Assembly: GCA_963732695.1 (NCBI GenBank)
Contig: CAVTAP010000013.1
Span: 248,001 to 312,000 of the forward strand
Length of the DNA: 64,000 nt
Direction of reading: 5' to 3'
Source: CADEDH01 sp963732695
GTDB lineage: Bacteria > Actinomycetota > Acidimicrobiia > Acidimicrobiales > SZUA-35
Position numbers and translations under genes: made by a program. A model generated the notes under the pieces. It was not told the DNA's origin and did not search any database. It worked only from the letters and a program-made list of their open reading frames with translations. Within the stretch, counting starts at the first letter, position 1. Every line of letters starts with the position of its first letter. Positions 1 through 8,719 of this stretch are shown here, one piece after another.

Positions 1-2
1 CG

Positions 3-329
3 GCCGAGATGGTGACGGGCGCCATCTCCGCCGCCCAGCAGAAGGGCGGCGTGGTGTGGTTCGGCACCCAGGCCAACCAGGCCACCCTCGCGCCCACCAT
101 CGTGGTGGCGTCGCAGGTGTACCACTGGGAGGTCCTGTTGCGGCCGATCGTGAACGACATCGACGCCGGCGTGGCCAACGGCCGCAGCCAGGTGGCCACC
201 CTGGCCGACGGGGGGCTCGTGATCGAATACAACCCCGGCTACGCGCTGCCCGAGGACGTGAAGGCCCGGGGCGAGAAGCTCGTCGCCGACATCAAGTCGG
301 GCGCCATCATCGTGCCCGCCCCCGCCTGA
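3..329 (+). CDS. BMP-family ABC substrate-binding lipoprotein, C-terminal part
   Basis: The frame is open to the window edge, so this is the C-terminal end of a longer protein. The visible ~109 residues resemble the last part of BMP/PnrA-Med basic membrane lipoproteins: a strand ending in a short-chain switch (VWFGTQANQ), then LAPTIVVASQVYHW, a helix with IVNDIDAGV, a glycine-rich GGLVIEYN segment, and a closing helix ending KSGAIIVPAP, which matches the usual I-x-x-G-x-I-x-V-P tail. The family binds nucleosides or similar ligands for ABC import, but the ligand cannot be read here. The ATG at position 9 is internal, not a start. Confidence 0.6.
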   Translation, partial: AEMVTGAISAAQQKGGVVWFGTQANQATLAPTIVVASQVYHWEVLLRPIVNDIDAGVANGRSQVATLADGGLVIEYNPGYALPEDVKARGEKLVADIKSGAIIVPAPA

Positions 330-340
330 GGTGCGCCCTG

Positions 341-421
341 CGGGCGCCTCGGGTTCGCCTTCGGCGAACACCGCGGTGCGCCAACTGTCGGGCGCCTCGG
401 GTTCGCCTTCGGCGAACACCG
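341..421. repeat. Two direct copies of a 33-bp hairpin repeat
   Basis: A 33-base unit occurs exactly at 341-373 and 389-421 (period 48). Each copy carries a 7-bp hairpin GTTCGCC-TTC-GGCGAAC (353-369 and 401-417). The pair lies between the convergent BMP tail and marR genes, so it could end transcription in both directions, although no T-run follows. A hairpin of nearly the same sequence forms half of the repeat at 21662-21708. Confidence 0.8.
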
Positions 422-446
422 GGGCTGTCCGGCTCGTCGAGCGTTC

Positions 447-914
447 CTACCCGTCCCGGGGGAGCTGATCCAGGATCTTCTGGCTGATCCGATCGAGGGT
501 GGCGATCTCGTCGTCGGTGAGCAGCCCGATGGCGTGGCGGCGCACGGCCTCCACGTGCTCGGGGGCGGCGGCGGCGATGGCGGCCCGGCCGGTGTCGGTC
601 ATGGCGATGAACCAGCCCCGCTGGTCGGTGGGGCACCGCTCCCGGCCCACCAGGCCCCGACGCTCCATACGGGCCACGTGGTGCGATACCCGGCTCTTCT
701 CCCAGCCCAGGAGGCAGCCCATCTCCGAGGGCCGCACCCGCTGGTCGGGGAGGTCGCTGAGCATGGCCAGCACCAGGTAGTCGGGGTAGGACAGGCCGCT
801 GCCGGCGAGCTCGCGGGCCAGCAGGCCCGAGAGCTGGCTGTACATGAGGTTGAGGTTGCGCCAGGCCTGGAGCTCGTGCTCGGCCAGCCAGCGGGTCTCG
901 GCCATGGGATCCAC
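447..914 (-). CDS. MarR-family transcriptional regulator
   Basis: 155 residues, normal for MarR dimers. The order is an N-terminal dimerisation helix (WRNLNLMYSQLSGLLAREL), a winged helix at about residues 55-115 (RPSEMGCLLGWEKSRVSHHVARMERRGLV, then a wing with DQRGWFIAMTDTGR), and a C-terminal helix. The start is GTG at 914, or ATG at 905 three codons on. It is divergent from the YceI gene, and the 112-bp gap holds two near-identical palindromes (928-975), so it probably represses itself and yceI. The signal it senses cannot be read. Confidence 0.85.
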   Translation of the reverse strand: MDPMAETRWLAEHELQAWRNLNLMYSQLSGLLARELAGSGLSYPDYLVLAMLSDLPDQRVRPSEMGCLLGWEKSRVSHHVARMERRGLVGRERCPTDQRGWFIAMTDTGRAAIAAAAPEHVEAVRRHAIGLLTDDEIATLDRISQKILDQLPRDG

Positions 915-927
915 ACTACACCATGGG

Positions 928-975
928 GTAGTTGACGCATCAACCTAAGGCGGATAAGGTTGATGTATCAACTAC
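928..975. promoter_or_regulatory. Twin palindromic operator, likely MarR site
   Basis: Two 14-bp palindromes, GTTGACGCATCAAC (931-944) and GTTGATGTATCAAC (959-972), lie 28 bp apart centre to centre. The whole 48-bp block is also an inverted repeat: GTAGTTGA at 928-935 mirrors TCAACTAC at 968-975, and CATCAACCT mirrors AGGTTGATG. It fills most of the gap between the marR-like and yceI-like starts. Two sites nearly three helical turns apart would suit two MarR dimers on the same face. Binding by this regulator is inferred from position. Confidence 0.65.
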
Positions 976-1026
976 AGCGGAGCTCCGGCCGGGGCCCGTC
1001 GACAAACCTCCCGAGGAGATCCCCCC

Positions 1027-1572
1027 ATGACCGCCATCGCACCCACCGGCACCTACAGCATCGACGCCTCCCACAGCCGGGTCGGCTTCGTGGCCCGCCA
1101 CGCCATGGTCACCAAGGTCCGCGGCTCGTTCAACGACTTCGAGGGCTCCGGCTTCTTCGACGCCGACAACCCCGCCGGCTCCAAGCTCTCGGTCACCATC
1201 CAGGCCACCAGCATCGACACCCGGAACGCCGACCGTGACGCCCATCTGAAGAGCAACGACTTCTTCGACATGGAGACCTACCCCACGATCACCTTCGCCT
1301 CCACCGCCGTGGCCCCGGTCGACGAGACCACGTTCACCGTCACCGGCGACCTCACGATCAAGGGCGTCACCAAGTCGGTGGAACTGGAGCTGGAGCTGGC
1401 CGGCACCGCCGTCGATCCGTGGGGCAACACCCGCCTCGGCCTCGAGGGCACCACGGTGATCAACCGCAAGGACTGGGGCATCAGCTTCAACGCTCCCCTG
1501 GAGGCGGGCGGCGTGCTGGTGAGCGAGAAGATCACCCTCGAGTTCGAGATCTCGGCCGTCAAAGCGGCATAG
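1027..1572 (+). CDS. YceI-family lipid-binding protein
   Basis: 181 residues, the usual size for a YceI lipocalin-like beta barrel that binds a polyisoprenoid or amide lipid. Typical features are Y-S-I-D-x-S-H-S-R-V-G-F near the N-terminus, the central HLKSNDFFDMETYPTITF segment, GDLTIKGVTKSVELELEL, and the closing NRKDWGISF strand region. There is no signal peptide, so it is likely cytoplasmic. The start ATG has a clear GAGGAG site at 1013-1018. Transcription probably comes from the operator region shared with the divergent MarR gene. Confidence 0.9.
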   Translation: MTAIAPTGTYSIDASHSRVGFVARHAMVTKVRGSFNDFEGSGFFDADNPAGSKLSVTIQATSIDTRNADRDAHLKSNDFFDMETYPTITFASTAVAPVDETTFTVTGDLTIKGVTKSVELELELAGTAVDPWGNTRLGLEGTTVINRKDWGISFNAPLEAGGVLVSEKITLEFEISAVKAA

Positions 1573-1696
1573 CCGCCCGGCGGCACGTAGCCGCCCGGTG
1601 ACGTTGGCCTCTTCCCCGGCTGACGTCGATCTGTCAGGGTGAGGGTCGAGCAGCCGGCAACGGAGCCGGTTGCCCGACCCGTCCGGGAGGACTCCC

Positions 1697-2479
1697 ATGC
1701 CGTCCCTTCACCCCCGCACCAGGCTGGCTCCGGCGCTTCTGGCGGTGGCTCTGCTCGCCGCCTGCGGGAGCGACGGCTCCTCGTCCGGCACCACCCCCGG
1801 CTCCTCCACCGGGTCGGCCGTGACGTCACCGGAGACGACGCCCACCCCCACTGCCTCCTCGGGGTCGGCGTCGTCTCCGGGCTCGGCCTCGGCCACGTCG
1901 GCCCCCGTGACGCTGGAGCAGCCGGCGATCTTCCCGGCGGCCGATGTGGTCTACGCCACGCCGGAGGAGGCGGCCACCGCCTTCGTCACCGAGGTGCTCG
2001 ACGTGCCGGTGAACCTGGGCGACTACCAGGGCGGCGACAGCCGGAGCGGCGAGATGGAGGTCCGCTTCGCCGGCGAGGGTGGCGCCGGCCCCGGTGTGGT
2101 GCGGACACTGCTCCTGTTGCGCCAGCTCGGGCCCGACAACGGCTGGTTCGTGCTGGCGGCCGAGAACGACGCGGCGGCGATCTCCAGCCCGGGCCAGGGC
2201 GACGCCGTGCCACCCGGACCCTTCACCCTCTCGGGCGTGGCCCGGGGGTTCGAGGGGACGGTGACGGTGACGGCCAGCGTGGCCGGGCACCCCGAGCAGG
2301 TGCTCGACACCGAGCAGGCGATCGCCGGGTCGCTGGAGACGCCCGAGCCGTTCTCGGTGCCGCTCGACCTGTCGAAGGCCGAGCCCGGCTCCACCGTGAT
2401 GCTGATGATCCAGGGCGGCGTTGGCCTGGAGACCGATCCGGGCGAGACGGGCGCCATCGCCGTCACCATCGCCGGCTGA
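1697..2479 (+). CDS. Lipoprotein with Gmad2-like C-terminal domain
   Basis: 260 residues from the ATG at 1697, chosen because GGGAGGA (about 1685-1691) precedes it and the signal peptide then begins at once. The lipobox LLAAC is followed by a low-complexity Ser/Thr/Gly linker (residues ~25-75). The last ~90 residues (PGPFTLSGVARGFEGTVTV to the GAIAVTI end) resemble the immunoglobulin-like Gmad2 domain known from spore germination and secreted proteins. The middle region is not recognised. It is probably membrane-anchored and extracellular. The specific function is unknown. Confidence 0.7.
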   Translation: MPSLHPRTRLAPALLAVALLAACGSDGSSSGTTPGSSTGSAVTSPETTPTPTASSGSASSPGSASATSAPVTLEQPAIFPAADVVYATPEEAATAFVTEVLDVPVNLGDYQGGDSRSGEMEVRFAGEGGAGPGVVRTLLLLRQLGPDNGWFVLAAENDAAAISSPGQGDAVPPGPFTLSGVARGFEGTVTVTASVAGHPEQVLDTEQAIAGSLETPEPFSVPLDLSKAEPGSTVMLMIQGGVGLETDPGETGAIAVTIAG

Positions 2480-2507
2480 TCGGTGCGACGGAAATCGCGT
2501 CCCGTGA

Positions 2508-3446
2508 TCAGCTGGCGCTGATCACGTGGTCGACCGCGGCCCGGTCCTCGGCGGTGAGGGCCCAGGAGCCGGCGGCCACGTTGGCCTGGATCTGGTCGGG
2601 GCGGGTGGCGCCGGCGATCACGGTGGCCACCAGCGGGTGGGAGGTGTGCCAGCTCATGGCCAGCTCCAACAGGGTGTGGCCCCGGCCGGTGGCCCACTCG
2701 GTGAGGCGGCCGACGATGGCGAGCTTGTCGTCGTCGATGAACGAGGCGGCCCGGTCGCCCCACTTCACCAGCCGGCCGTCCTCCGGGCGGGGGGCGTTGA
2801 GCTGGTACTTGCCGGTGAGCAGGCCGGATTCCAGCGGGAAGTAGGGAACGAAGGCGATCCCGTGACGGCCGCAGGCGTCGAACACGCCGTCGTTCTCCGG
2901 GCCCCGGGTGAGCAGGCTGTAGTGGTTCTGCACCGACGGGTACGACGGCACGCCGGCGGCCTGGCCGGCCCGCACCGCGTCGTCGAGCTCGGCCGAGCTG
3001 AAGTGGGTGCAGCCGATCTCCCGGATCTTGCCCTCGGCCTGCAGCTCGGCCAGGCAGCCCAGGGTCTCCTCCTGGGGGGTCTCGGGGTCGGGGCGGTGGA
3101 GCTGGTAGTGGTCGATGTAGTCGGTGCCGAGCCGCTTGAGGCTGGCCTCCAGCCGGGCCCGGACCTGGGCCGGATCGCCACCCCGCTCACCCTCGGCCAG
3201 CGACATGTCGTGGCCCCACTTGGAGGCGACCAGCACCTCGCTGCGGCGGCTGCCCAGCGCCTGGCCCAGGAACTCCTCGCTCTTGCCCCGGCCGTAGCTC
3301 TCGGCCGTGTCGAAGTAGTTGATGCCGGCGTCGATGGCGGCGTCGACCACGGCCTTGGTGGCCTCCGCGTCGATCATCATGCCGAAGTTGTTGCAGCCCA
3401 GCCCGATGACCGACACCTGCAGGGATCCGAGAGACCTGTAGTCCAT
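2508..3446 (-). CDS. Aldo/keto reductase
   Basis: 312 residues, full length for an NADPH-dependent TIM-barrel aldo/keto reductase. The catalytic tetrad is visible: Asp-Tyr in the FDTAESYG region, Lys in VASKWG, and His in YIDHYQLHRPD. The C-terminal half has the cofactor-loop region VIAGATRPDQIQANV. ATG at 3446 is preferred to the GTG three codons upstream because MDYRSLG is the usual family N-terminus. It converges on the preceding lipoprotein gene with only 28 bp between. The substrate is unknown. Confidence 0.9.
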   Translation of the reverse strand: MDYRSLGSLQVSVIGLGCNNFGMMIDAEATKAVVDAAIDAGINYFDTAESYGRGKSEEFLGQALGSRRSEVLVASKWGHDMSLAEGERGGDPAQVRARLEASLKRLGTDYIDHYQLHRPDPETPQEETLGCLAELQAEGKIREIGCTHFSSAELDDAVRAGQAAGVPSYPSVQNHYSLLTRGPENDGVFDACGRHGIAFVPYFPLESGLLTGKYQLNAPRPEDGRLVKWGDRAASFIDDDKLAIVGRLTEWATGRGHTLLELAMSWHTSHPLVATVIAGATRPDQIQANVAAGSWALTAEDRAAVDHVISAS

Positions 3447-3471
3447 GGGCCGCACGTTAGTTCAGGCTCCC

Positions 3472-4701
3472 TCAGTCCGGAAGCAGAGGCATCTCGATGG
3501 GCTCCTGGCCCACGAGCGTGGTGCGGACGAGCGAGCCCGAGCCGAAACGCCGGCGTATCTCGTCGACGGCGGCGTCGAGGTGCACCGGGTTCTGCTCGGT
3601 CCGGCCCCGGGCCGCCGCCGGCCGGGCGAACGGCAGGCTCAGCTGGAGGGCGCCGTCGGCGTCGAGGTTCATCACCGCCACCCCCACCTTGGTCAGGCCC
3701 CGCTGCTCGATCAGGGGCCAGGCCTCGGCCAGCAGGTCGCGGGCCGTGGCCAGCACCACGGCCGTGGTGTCGGTGGCCTCGGCCAGGGTGCGGGACCGGG
3801 TGGCACCGGCGAAGTCGGCGAAGCGGAGCCGCAGCACGACCGTGCGGGCCACCCGCTCCCCCTTGCGGAGCCGGCTCGTCACCCGGTCGACCACGCCCAG
3901 CAGGATGTCCTCGGCCTCCGTCCGGTCCACGGTGCCGGCCCGGAACGAGTGCTGGGACCCGACCGACCGGCGCCGCCGCCCGGTCTCCACCGGGCGGGGA
4001 TCGAGGTTGTGGGCCAGAGCCCAGATGTGATGACCCCCGGCCTTGCCCAGGTGGCGCTCCAGGTGGGCCCGGTCGGTGGAGGCCACGTCGGCCACCGTGT
4101 AGATCCCGAGGGCGGCCAGCCGCTCCTGGGCTTTCGGCCCGACGCCCCACAGCCGCCCCACCGGCAGGGGGCGGAGGAAATCCAGCTCGCCGCCGTCGGG
4201 TACCACCAGGAGGCCTTTGGGCTTCGACACCCCGCTGGCCACCTTGGCCAGGAACTTGGTGGACCCGCCGCCCACGCTGAGGGCCAGGCCCACCTCGGTG
4301 GCCACCCGCTGCTGGAGCCGGCGGGCGATGGTGGTGTCGGCGCCCGACACCCGGTGCAGGCCCGACACGTCGATGAAGGCCTCGTCGATCGACAGTGGCT
4401 CCACCTCGGGCGAGGTGTCGCGGAAGATCTCCATCACCGCCTGGCTGGCCTGGCTGTAGGCCGTCATCCGGGGCGGCACCACCACTGCCGCCGGGCACAG
4501 GGCCTGGGCCTGGCGCCCGCCCATGGCCGTGCGGACGCCGAACCGGCGGGCCTCGTAGCTGGCGGCCAGCACCACCCCGGCCCCCACGATCACCGGCTTG
4601 CCCCGTAGCCGCGGGTTGTCCCGCTGTTCCACCGAGGCGTAGAACGCATCGAGGTCGGCGTGCAGGATCCGCCGTGCCGGGGGTGCGGCCGTACGAGACA
4701 T
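3472..4701 (-). CDS. dinB: DNA polymerase IV (Y-family)
   Basis: 409 residues. Translesion polymerase with the Y-family motifs in order: HADLDAFYASVEQ with the first catalytic Asp, the FGVRTAMGG steric-gate region, LSIDEAFIDVSG with the paired acidic residues, KFLAKVASGVSKPKG, the helix-hairpin-helix LWGVGPKAQERLAALGI, and the little-finger domain. ATG 4701 is chosen because MSRTAAPPARRILHADLDAFY is a natural N-terminus and a LexA box lies directly against it. An in-frame extension upstream exists but would run through that box. It is SOS-induced by inference. I see no beta-clamp motif better than the C-terminal EMPLLPD tail. Confidence 0.93.
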   Translation of the reverse strand: MSRTAAPPARRILHADLDAFYASVEQRDNPRLRGKPVIVGAGVVLAASYEARRFGVRTAMGGRQAQALCPAAVVVPPRMTAYSQASQAVMEIFRDTSPEVEPLSIDEAFIDVSGLHRVSGADTTIARRLQQRVATEVGLALSVGGGSTKFLAKVASGVSKPKGLLVVPDGGELDFLRPLPVGRLWGVGPKAQERLAALGIYTVADVASTDRAHLERHLGKAGGHHIWALAHNLDPRPVETGRRRRSVGSQHSFRAGTVDRTEAEDILLGVVDRVTSRLRKGERVARTVVLRLRFADFAGATRSRTLAEATDTTAVVLATARDLLAEAWPLIEQRGLTKVGVAVMNLDADGALQLSLPFARPAAARGRTEQNPVHLDAAVDEIRRRFGSGSLVRTTLVGQEPIEMPLLPD

Positions 4702-4716
4702 CGAACACATGTTCCC
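4701..4716. promoter_or_regulatory. LexA (SOS) box at dinB start
   Basis: TCGAACACATGTTCCC matches the actinobacterial LexA consensus TCGAAC-N4-GTTCGA at 14 of 16 positions. Its first base is the first base of the dinB start codon on the reverse strand. The transcript is therefore probably leaderless or nearly so, with LexA bound over the promoter start region. Confidence 0.75.
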
Positions 4717-4775
4717 GCACTGGCGACCCAGGGGCAAGAGGCAGCCTGTCACACCCCTGTGGTAGGACTGCGGGT

Positions 4776-5807
4776 ATGAGAGCTGGCGTGATCAGAGGCA
4801 AGGGCAACTTCGAGCTGGCCGAGATGCCCGATCCGGTGCCCGAGGCCGGCGAGGCGGTGGTGGAGATCCACCGCTGCGGGATCTGCGGCAGTGACGTCCA
4901 TGCCTACGTGGAGGGTTGGAACTACGCCCCCGGCATCTGCGGCCACGAGTGGATCGGCACCGTGGCCGCCGTCGGCGCCGGGGTCACGCTGGTGTCGGAG
5001 GGCGACCGGGTGGCGGCCGGGGTGGCCCCCGGTTGCGGTACCTGCGAGGAGTGCCGGGCCGACCTGCCCGAGTACTGCCGGGTGGCCCAGAGCTTCTACG
5101 CCGGCAAGCGGGCCCCGAAGAACGGCGGGTTCGCCCGGGCCCTGTCGCTGGCCGCCAACCGGCTGTGCAAGCTCCCGGCCAATCTGGGCGACGACGCCGG
5201 GGCCGTGGTGGAGCCGGCGTCGGTGGCCCTCCACGGGGTGCGCCGCAGCCACCTCCGGGTGGGCGACGTGGCCACCGTCGTGGGCTGCGGCCCCATCGGC
5301 CTGCTCACCCTCCAGTGCGCCCGCATCGCCGGCGCCGGCCACGTGGTCGCCGTCGAGCCCGACGCCGGGCGCCGGGAACGGGCCCTGGCCCTCGGGGCCG
5401 ACGCCGCCGTGGCCCCGGGCGACGAGCTGCGGGCCCATCTGGAGCAGGTCACGGGCGGTCTACGGGCCGACATCGCCTTCGATTGCGCCGGCGTGCCCCA
5501 GACCCTGCAGCAGTCGGTCGACATGGTCCGCCGTGGCGGCTCGGTGATGATGATCGGCGTGGCCGGGGGCGAGGCCACGATGGTGCCGATGCGCTGGCTG
5601 GCCAAGGAGGTGACGGTCCAGACCTCGATGGTGTTCACGCTCGACGAGATGGCCGTCATCGGCGACCTGGCCGTCAGCGGCCGGATCAACCTCGAGGGCC
5701 TGGTGGACGGCACGATCACGCTCGACGAACTCGGCTCCACCATCGACGACCTGGCCAATCGCCGCACCGACGCAGTGAAGATCCTGGTCGACCCCAGGGC
5801 GGGGTGA
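4776..5807 (+). CDS. Zinc-dependent alcohol dehydrogenase (MDR family)
   Basis: 343 residues, the normal size for the medium-chain dehydrogenase/reductase family. Catalytic zinc ligands are in CGICGSD and GHEWIG. The structural zinc loop CGTCEECRADLPEYC has four cysteines. The Rossmann fold begins VVGCGPIGLL, and VEPDAGRRERA suggests NAD(H) by the acidic residue after strand 2. The order resembles sorbitol, threonine or butanediol dehydrogenases, and the substrate cannot be fixed. It is divergent from dinB with 59 bp between coding ends. The ATG start follows GGACTGCGGG, a poor ribosome site. Confidence 0.9.
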   Translation: MRAGVIRGKGNFELAEMPDPVPEAGEAVVEIHRCGICGSDVHAYVEGWNYAPGICGHEWIGTVAAVGAGVTLVSEGDRVAAGVAPGCGTCEECRADLPEYCRVAQSFYAGKRAPKNGGFARALSLAANRLCKLPANLGDDAGAVVEPASVALHGVRRSHLRVGDVATVVGCGPIGLLTLQCARIAGAGHVVAVEPDAGRRERALALGADAAVAPGDELRAHLEQVTGGLRADIAFDCAGVPQTLQQSVDMVRRGGSVMMIGVAGGEATMVPMRWLAKEVTVQTSMVFTLDEMAVIGDLAVSGRINLEGLVDGTITLDELGSTIDDLANRRTDAVKILVDPRAG

Positions 5808-5870
5808 TCTGGCCCGGCCCCGGGCCGGTCTGACAAGCTGGCGGGCTGTAAGCCCCGACACGAGGACGCC

Positions 5871-7184
5871 ATGACCACCTTCGCTGACCCGGCCGCCCCC
5901 CAGCTGAGCCTCGACGACATCGACATCCACTCGATCGAGAAGTACGAGCGGGATGGCTACCCCTGGGCCGAATGGGATCTCCTGCGGGAGACCGCGCCCT
6001 GCTACTGGTACGAACGCGACGGGATCGCCCCGTTCTGGGCCGTCACCCGCCACGCCGACGTGAAGGCCATCGGGGCCGACGCCGGCCGGTTCCTCAACGG
6101 CGGTGGCCGCCTCCGGCTCCGCCCCGCCGACTGGGACCGCCGCTTCGCCGAGGCCCGGCGCAAGAAGATCGAGGCCCGGGGCTGGGATCAGGGGGAGCCG
6201 GAAGACTTCATCTTCCTCGACGCCCCGGACCACACGGCCATGCGGATGCTCACCGCCCGCCATTTCACCCCGGCCCGGTGCCGCGACATGGCCGGCGAGC
6301 TGAAGGCCAACGCCGAGCGGTTCACCCGGGACGTCGTGGCCCGGCTGGAGTCGGGCGAGACGGTGGACCTGGTCCACGACTACGCCGTGGCCCTGCCCCT
6401 GGTGACGATCGGGACCATGATGGGCCTGAGCCCCGACGACTGGGCCGACATCCACCGCTGGACCGATGCCATCTTCGACCTGGACTCGATGCGGTTCGCC
6501 AACCCGGGCGAAGACCACCGCACGATGCGGCGCCGGATGCACGCCGAGTTCCACGAGTACCGGTGCCAGCTGATCGAGGAGAAGCGCCGCCACCCGGGCG
6601 ACGACCTCACCACCCTGCTGGTGGAGGCCGAGATCGACGGCCGCCCCCTGACCGACCAGCAGCTCCACGGCTACCTCAACGTGCTCATCGCCGCAGGCAA
6701 CGAGACCACCCGCAACGCCCTCAGCCGGGGCATCCTGGCCCTGATCGAGCGGCCCGACCAGGTGGAACTGCTGCGGGCCAATCCCGACGCCCTCAACGAG
6801 AGCGTGGTGGAGGAGATGGTGCGCTGGACCACCCCGGTGATCCAGTTCGCCCGAACGGCGGCGGTCGACGTGGAGCTCCACGGCCAGACGATCAAGGCCG
6901 GCCAGCACGTCGGCATCTGGTACGGGGCGGCCAACCGCGATCCCCGGGTGTTCGACCGGCCGTACGAGATCGATATCACCCGCAATCCCAACGAGCACCT
7001 CGGGTTCGGCCACGGCCAGCACTTCTGCCTCGGGTCGAACCTGGCCAAGTGGGAGCTGCGGGCCGCCTTCCGGGCCGTGGCCGCCACCGAGCTGCTGGAG
7101 CGCCTGGAGCCGGCGGCCGAGCCGCAATGGCTCACCGATCTTCACGTGGGCGCCTACAAGCAGGCGCTCGTCCGCTACCGCTGA
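5871..7184 (+). CDS. Cytochrome P450
   Basis: 437 residues, a full-length soluble bacterial P450. I-helix AGNETTRN (acid and Thr for O2 activation), the ExxR pair in VEEMVRW, PERF-like FDRPYEIDI, and the haem loop FGHGQHFCLG with the Cys ligand are all present. The N-terminal style (YPWAEWDLLRETAPCYWYER) resembles the CYP107/125/142-like actinobacterial lipid and xenobiotic hydroxylases. It needs a ferredoxin and reductase, and none is encoded nearby. It heads a forward run with the SnoaL-like, methyltransferase and SDR genes. Confidence 0.95.
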   Translation: MTTFADPAAPQLSLDDIDIHSIEKYERDGYPWAEWDLLRETAPCYWYERDGIAPFWAVTRHADVKAIGADAGRFLNGGGRLRLRPADWDRRFAEARRKKIEARGWDQGEPEDFIFLDAPDHTAMRMLTARHFTPARCRDMAGELKANAERFTRDVVARLESGETVDLVHDYAVALPLVTIGTMMGLSPDDWADIHRWTDAIFDLDSMRFANPGEDHRTMRRRMHAEFHEYRCQLIEEKRRHPGDDLTTLLVEAEIDGRPLTDQQLHGYLNVLIAAGNETTRNALSRGILALIERPDQVELLRANPDALNESVVEEMVRWTTPVIQFARTAAVDVELHGQTIKAGQHVGIWYGAANRDPRVFDRPYEIDITRNPNEHLGFGHGQHFCLGSNLAKWELRAAFRAVAATELLERLEPAAEPQWLTDLHVGAYKQALVRYR

Positions 7185-7219
7185 TACCCGAGCACTCTTG
7201 ATCCCGAGGGGGAACCGAC

Positions 7220-7627
7220 ATGGACACCGAAGCGACCCGGTCACTGATCCAGCGCTATTACGAGGTACTACCCAAGGGGAAAGCCGAGCTGATCGCCGAG
7301 CTGCTCACCGAGGACTGCGAGTTCAACCCGCCGCCCACCGCCCCGCTGGAGGTGGTGAAGGGCCGCGATGCAGTGGCCAAGCTCTTCGCCGGTGACCTGG
7401 TGCGGGCCATGTTCGATCTGAAGCAGCCGTTCACGCTCGACGTGCGGCGCATGCTGGCCGACGGCGACACCGCCGTGGTCCAGCAGCGCCTGATCGCCAC
7501 GGCCAAGAACGGCAACGCCTACGACAACGAGTACTGCTGGGTCTACACCTGCCGCGACGGGCAGATCGCCCGGATGGACGAGTACGCCGACACCCTCCTG
7601 GCCTCCCGGGCCATGGGCTGGAGCTAG
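7220..7627 (+). CDS. SnoaL/NTF2-like protein
   Basis: 135 residues with the NTF2-like cone fold pattern: an N-terminal helix RSLIQRYYEVLPKGKAELIAELLTEDCEF, then strands including VVKGRDAVAKLF, GDTAVVQQRLIATAKNGNAYDNEYCWVY, and the closing DGQIARMDEYADT. Members act as small isomerases, hydrolases or ligand carriers. It lies between a P450 and a methyltransferase with short gaps, so it probably serves the same pathway. AGGGGGAACCGAC precedes the ATG. Confidence 0.75.
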   Translation: MDTEATRSLIQRYYEVLPKGKAELIAELLTEDCEFNPPPTAPLEVVKGRDAVAKLFAGDLVRAMFDLKQPFTLDVRRMLADGDTAVVQQRLIATAKNGNAYDNEYCWVYTCRDGQIARMDEYADTLLASRAMGWS

Positions 7628-7639
7628 GAGAGTCAGAGC

Positions 7640-8719
7640 ATGGCGACGATGGACAAGCAACGGCGGGCCGAGTTCCTCAGCCGGATGACCGGCATCATGA
7701 ACGGGGGCGCGCTGTCCCTGATGTGCTCGATCGGCCACAAGACCGGCCTGTTCGACACGATGTCGGCCATGGAGCCGGCCACGTCGCACGAGATCGCCGA
7801 AGCGGCCGGGCTGAACGAACGGTACGTGCGGGAATGGCTGGCCGCCGTGTCGGCCGGGGGCGTGATCGACTACGACGCCGAGGCCGGCACGTTCCACCTG
7901 CCCCCGGAGCACGCCGGGCTGCTCACCCGGGCCTCGGGCCCCCTCAACCTCACGACCTACTGCCAGTACGTGGCCCTGTTGGGCCAGGTGGAAGACGAGG
8001 TGGTCACCGCCTTCCGGGAGGGCGGCGGCGTCCCGTACGACCGCTTCCCCGCCTTCCAGACCCTGGTGGCGGAGTCGAGCGGTCAGCGGCTCGACAAGGC
8101 CCTGATCAGCCAGGTCGTGCCCCTGCTGCCTGGCGGCTACGACCGGCTGGCGGCCGGGATCGACGTGGCCGACGTCGGCTGCGGCAGCGGCCGGGCGCTC
8201 AACCTGCTGGCCGCCGAGTTCCCCGCCAGCCGGTTCACCGGGTTCGACATCGCCGAGCACGCTCTGGAACGGGGCCGGGCCATGGCCGCCGAGCGGGGCC
8301 TCACCAACATCGGTTTCGAGGCGGCCGACGCCGCCCAGATCGCCCACAACGAGCAGTTCGACCTGATCACCACGTTCGACGCCATCCACGACCAGGCCAA
8401 GCCCGACACCGTGCTCAAGGCGATCTTCAACGCCCTGCGCCCGGGTGGTACCTACCTGTGCGTGGAGCCCAAGGCGTCGAGCCATCTCCACGAGAACCTC
8501 GATCTGCCCATGGCGCCGATGATGTACACGATCTCCACCATGCACTGCATGACGGTGTCGCTGGCCTACGACGGCGACGGCCTGGGCACGGCCTGGGGCG
8601 AGCAGCTGGCCATCGAGAAGCTGACCGACGCCGGCTTCGTCGACATCCAGGTCGGCGGCATCGCCGACGACCGGGCCAACACCTACTTCGTGACGGCAAA
8701 GCCCGGCGGTGCCGCGTGA
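7640..8719 (+). CDS. Class I SAM-dependent methyltransferase
   Basis: 359 residues. An N-terminal winged-helix dimerisation domain (residues ~1-95, SLMCSIGHKTGLFDTMSAMEPATSHEIAEAAGLNE as its core, given here only as a marker) precedes a Rossmann methyltransferase with motif I VADVGCGSGRALN, acidic residue in FTGFDIAE, and motif IV LITTFDAIHDQ. The architecture is that of small-molecule O/C-methyltransferases, with the substrate unknown. The last codons overlap the next gene's GTG start as GTGA (8716-8719), so the two are translationally coupled. Confidence 0.85.
   Translation: MATMDKQRRAEFLSRMTGIMNGGALSLMCSIGHKTGLFDTMSAMEPATSHEIAEAAGLNERYVREWLAAVSAGGVIDYDAEAGTFHLPPEHAGLLTRASGPLNLTTYCQYVALLGQVEDEVVTAFREGGGVPYDRFPAFQTLVAESSGQRLDKALISQVVPLLPGGYDRLAAGIDVADVGCGSGRALNLLAAEFPASRFTGFDIAEHALERGRAMAAERGLTNIGFEAADAAQIAHNEQFDLITTFDAIHDQAKPDTVLKAIFNALRPGGTYLCVEPKASSHLHENLDLPMAPMMYTISTMHCMTVSLAYDGDGLGTAWGEQLAIEKLTDAGFVDIQVGGIADDRANTYFVTAKPGGAA

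Noticed and set aside
2526..4280. A 584-codon plus-strand frame over the aldo/keto reductase and dinB
   Set aside because: Antisense shadow of two genes with convincing motifs.
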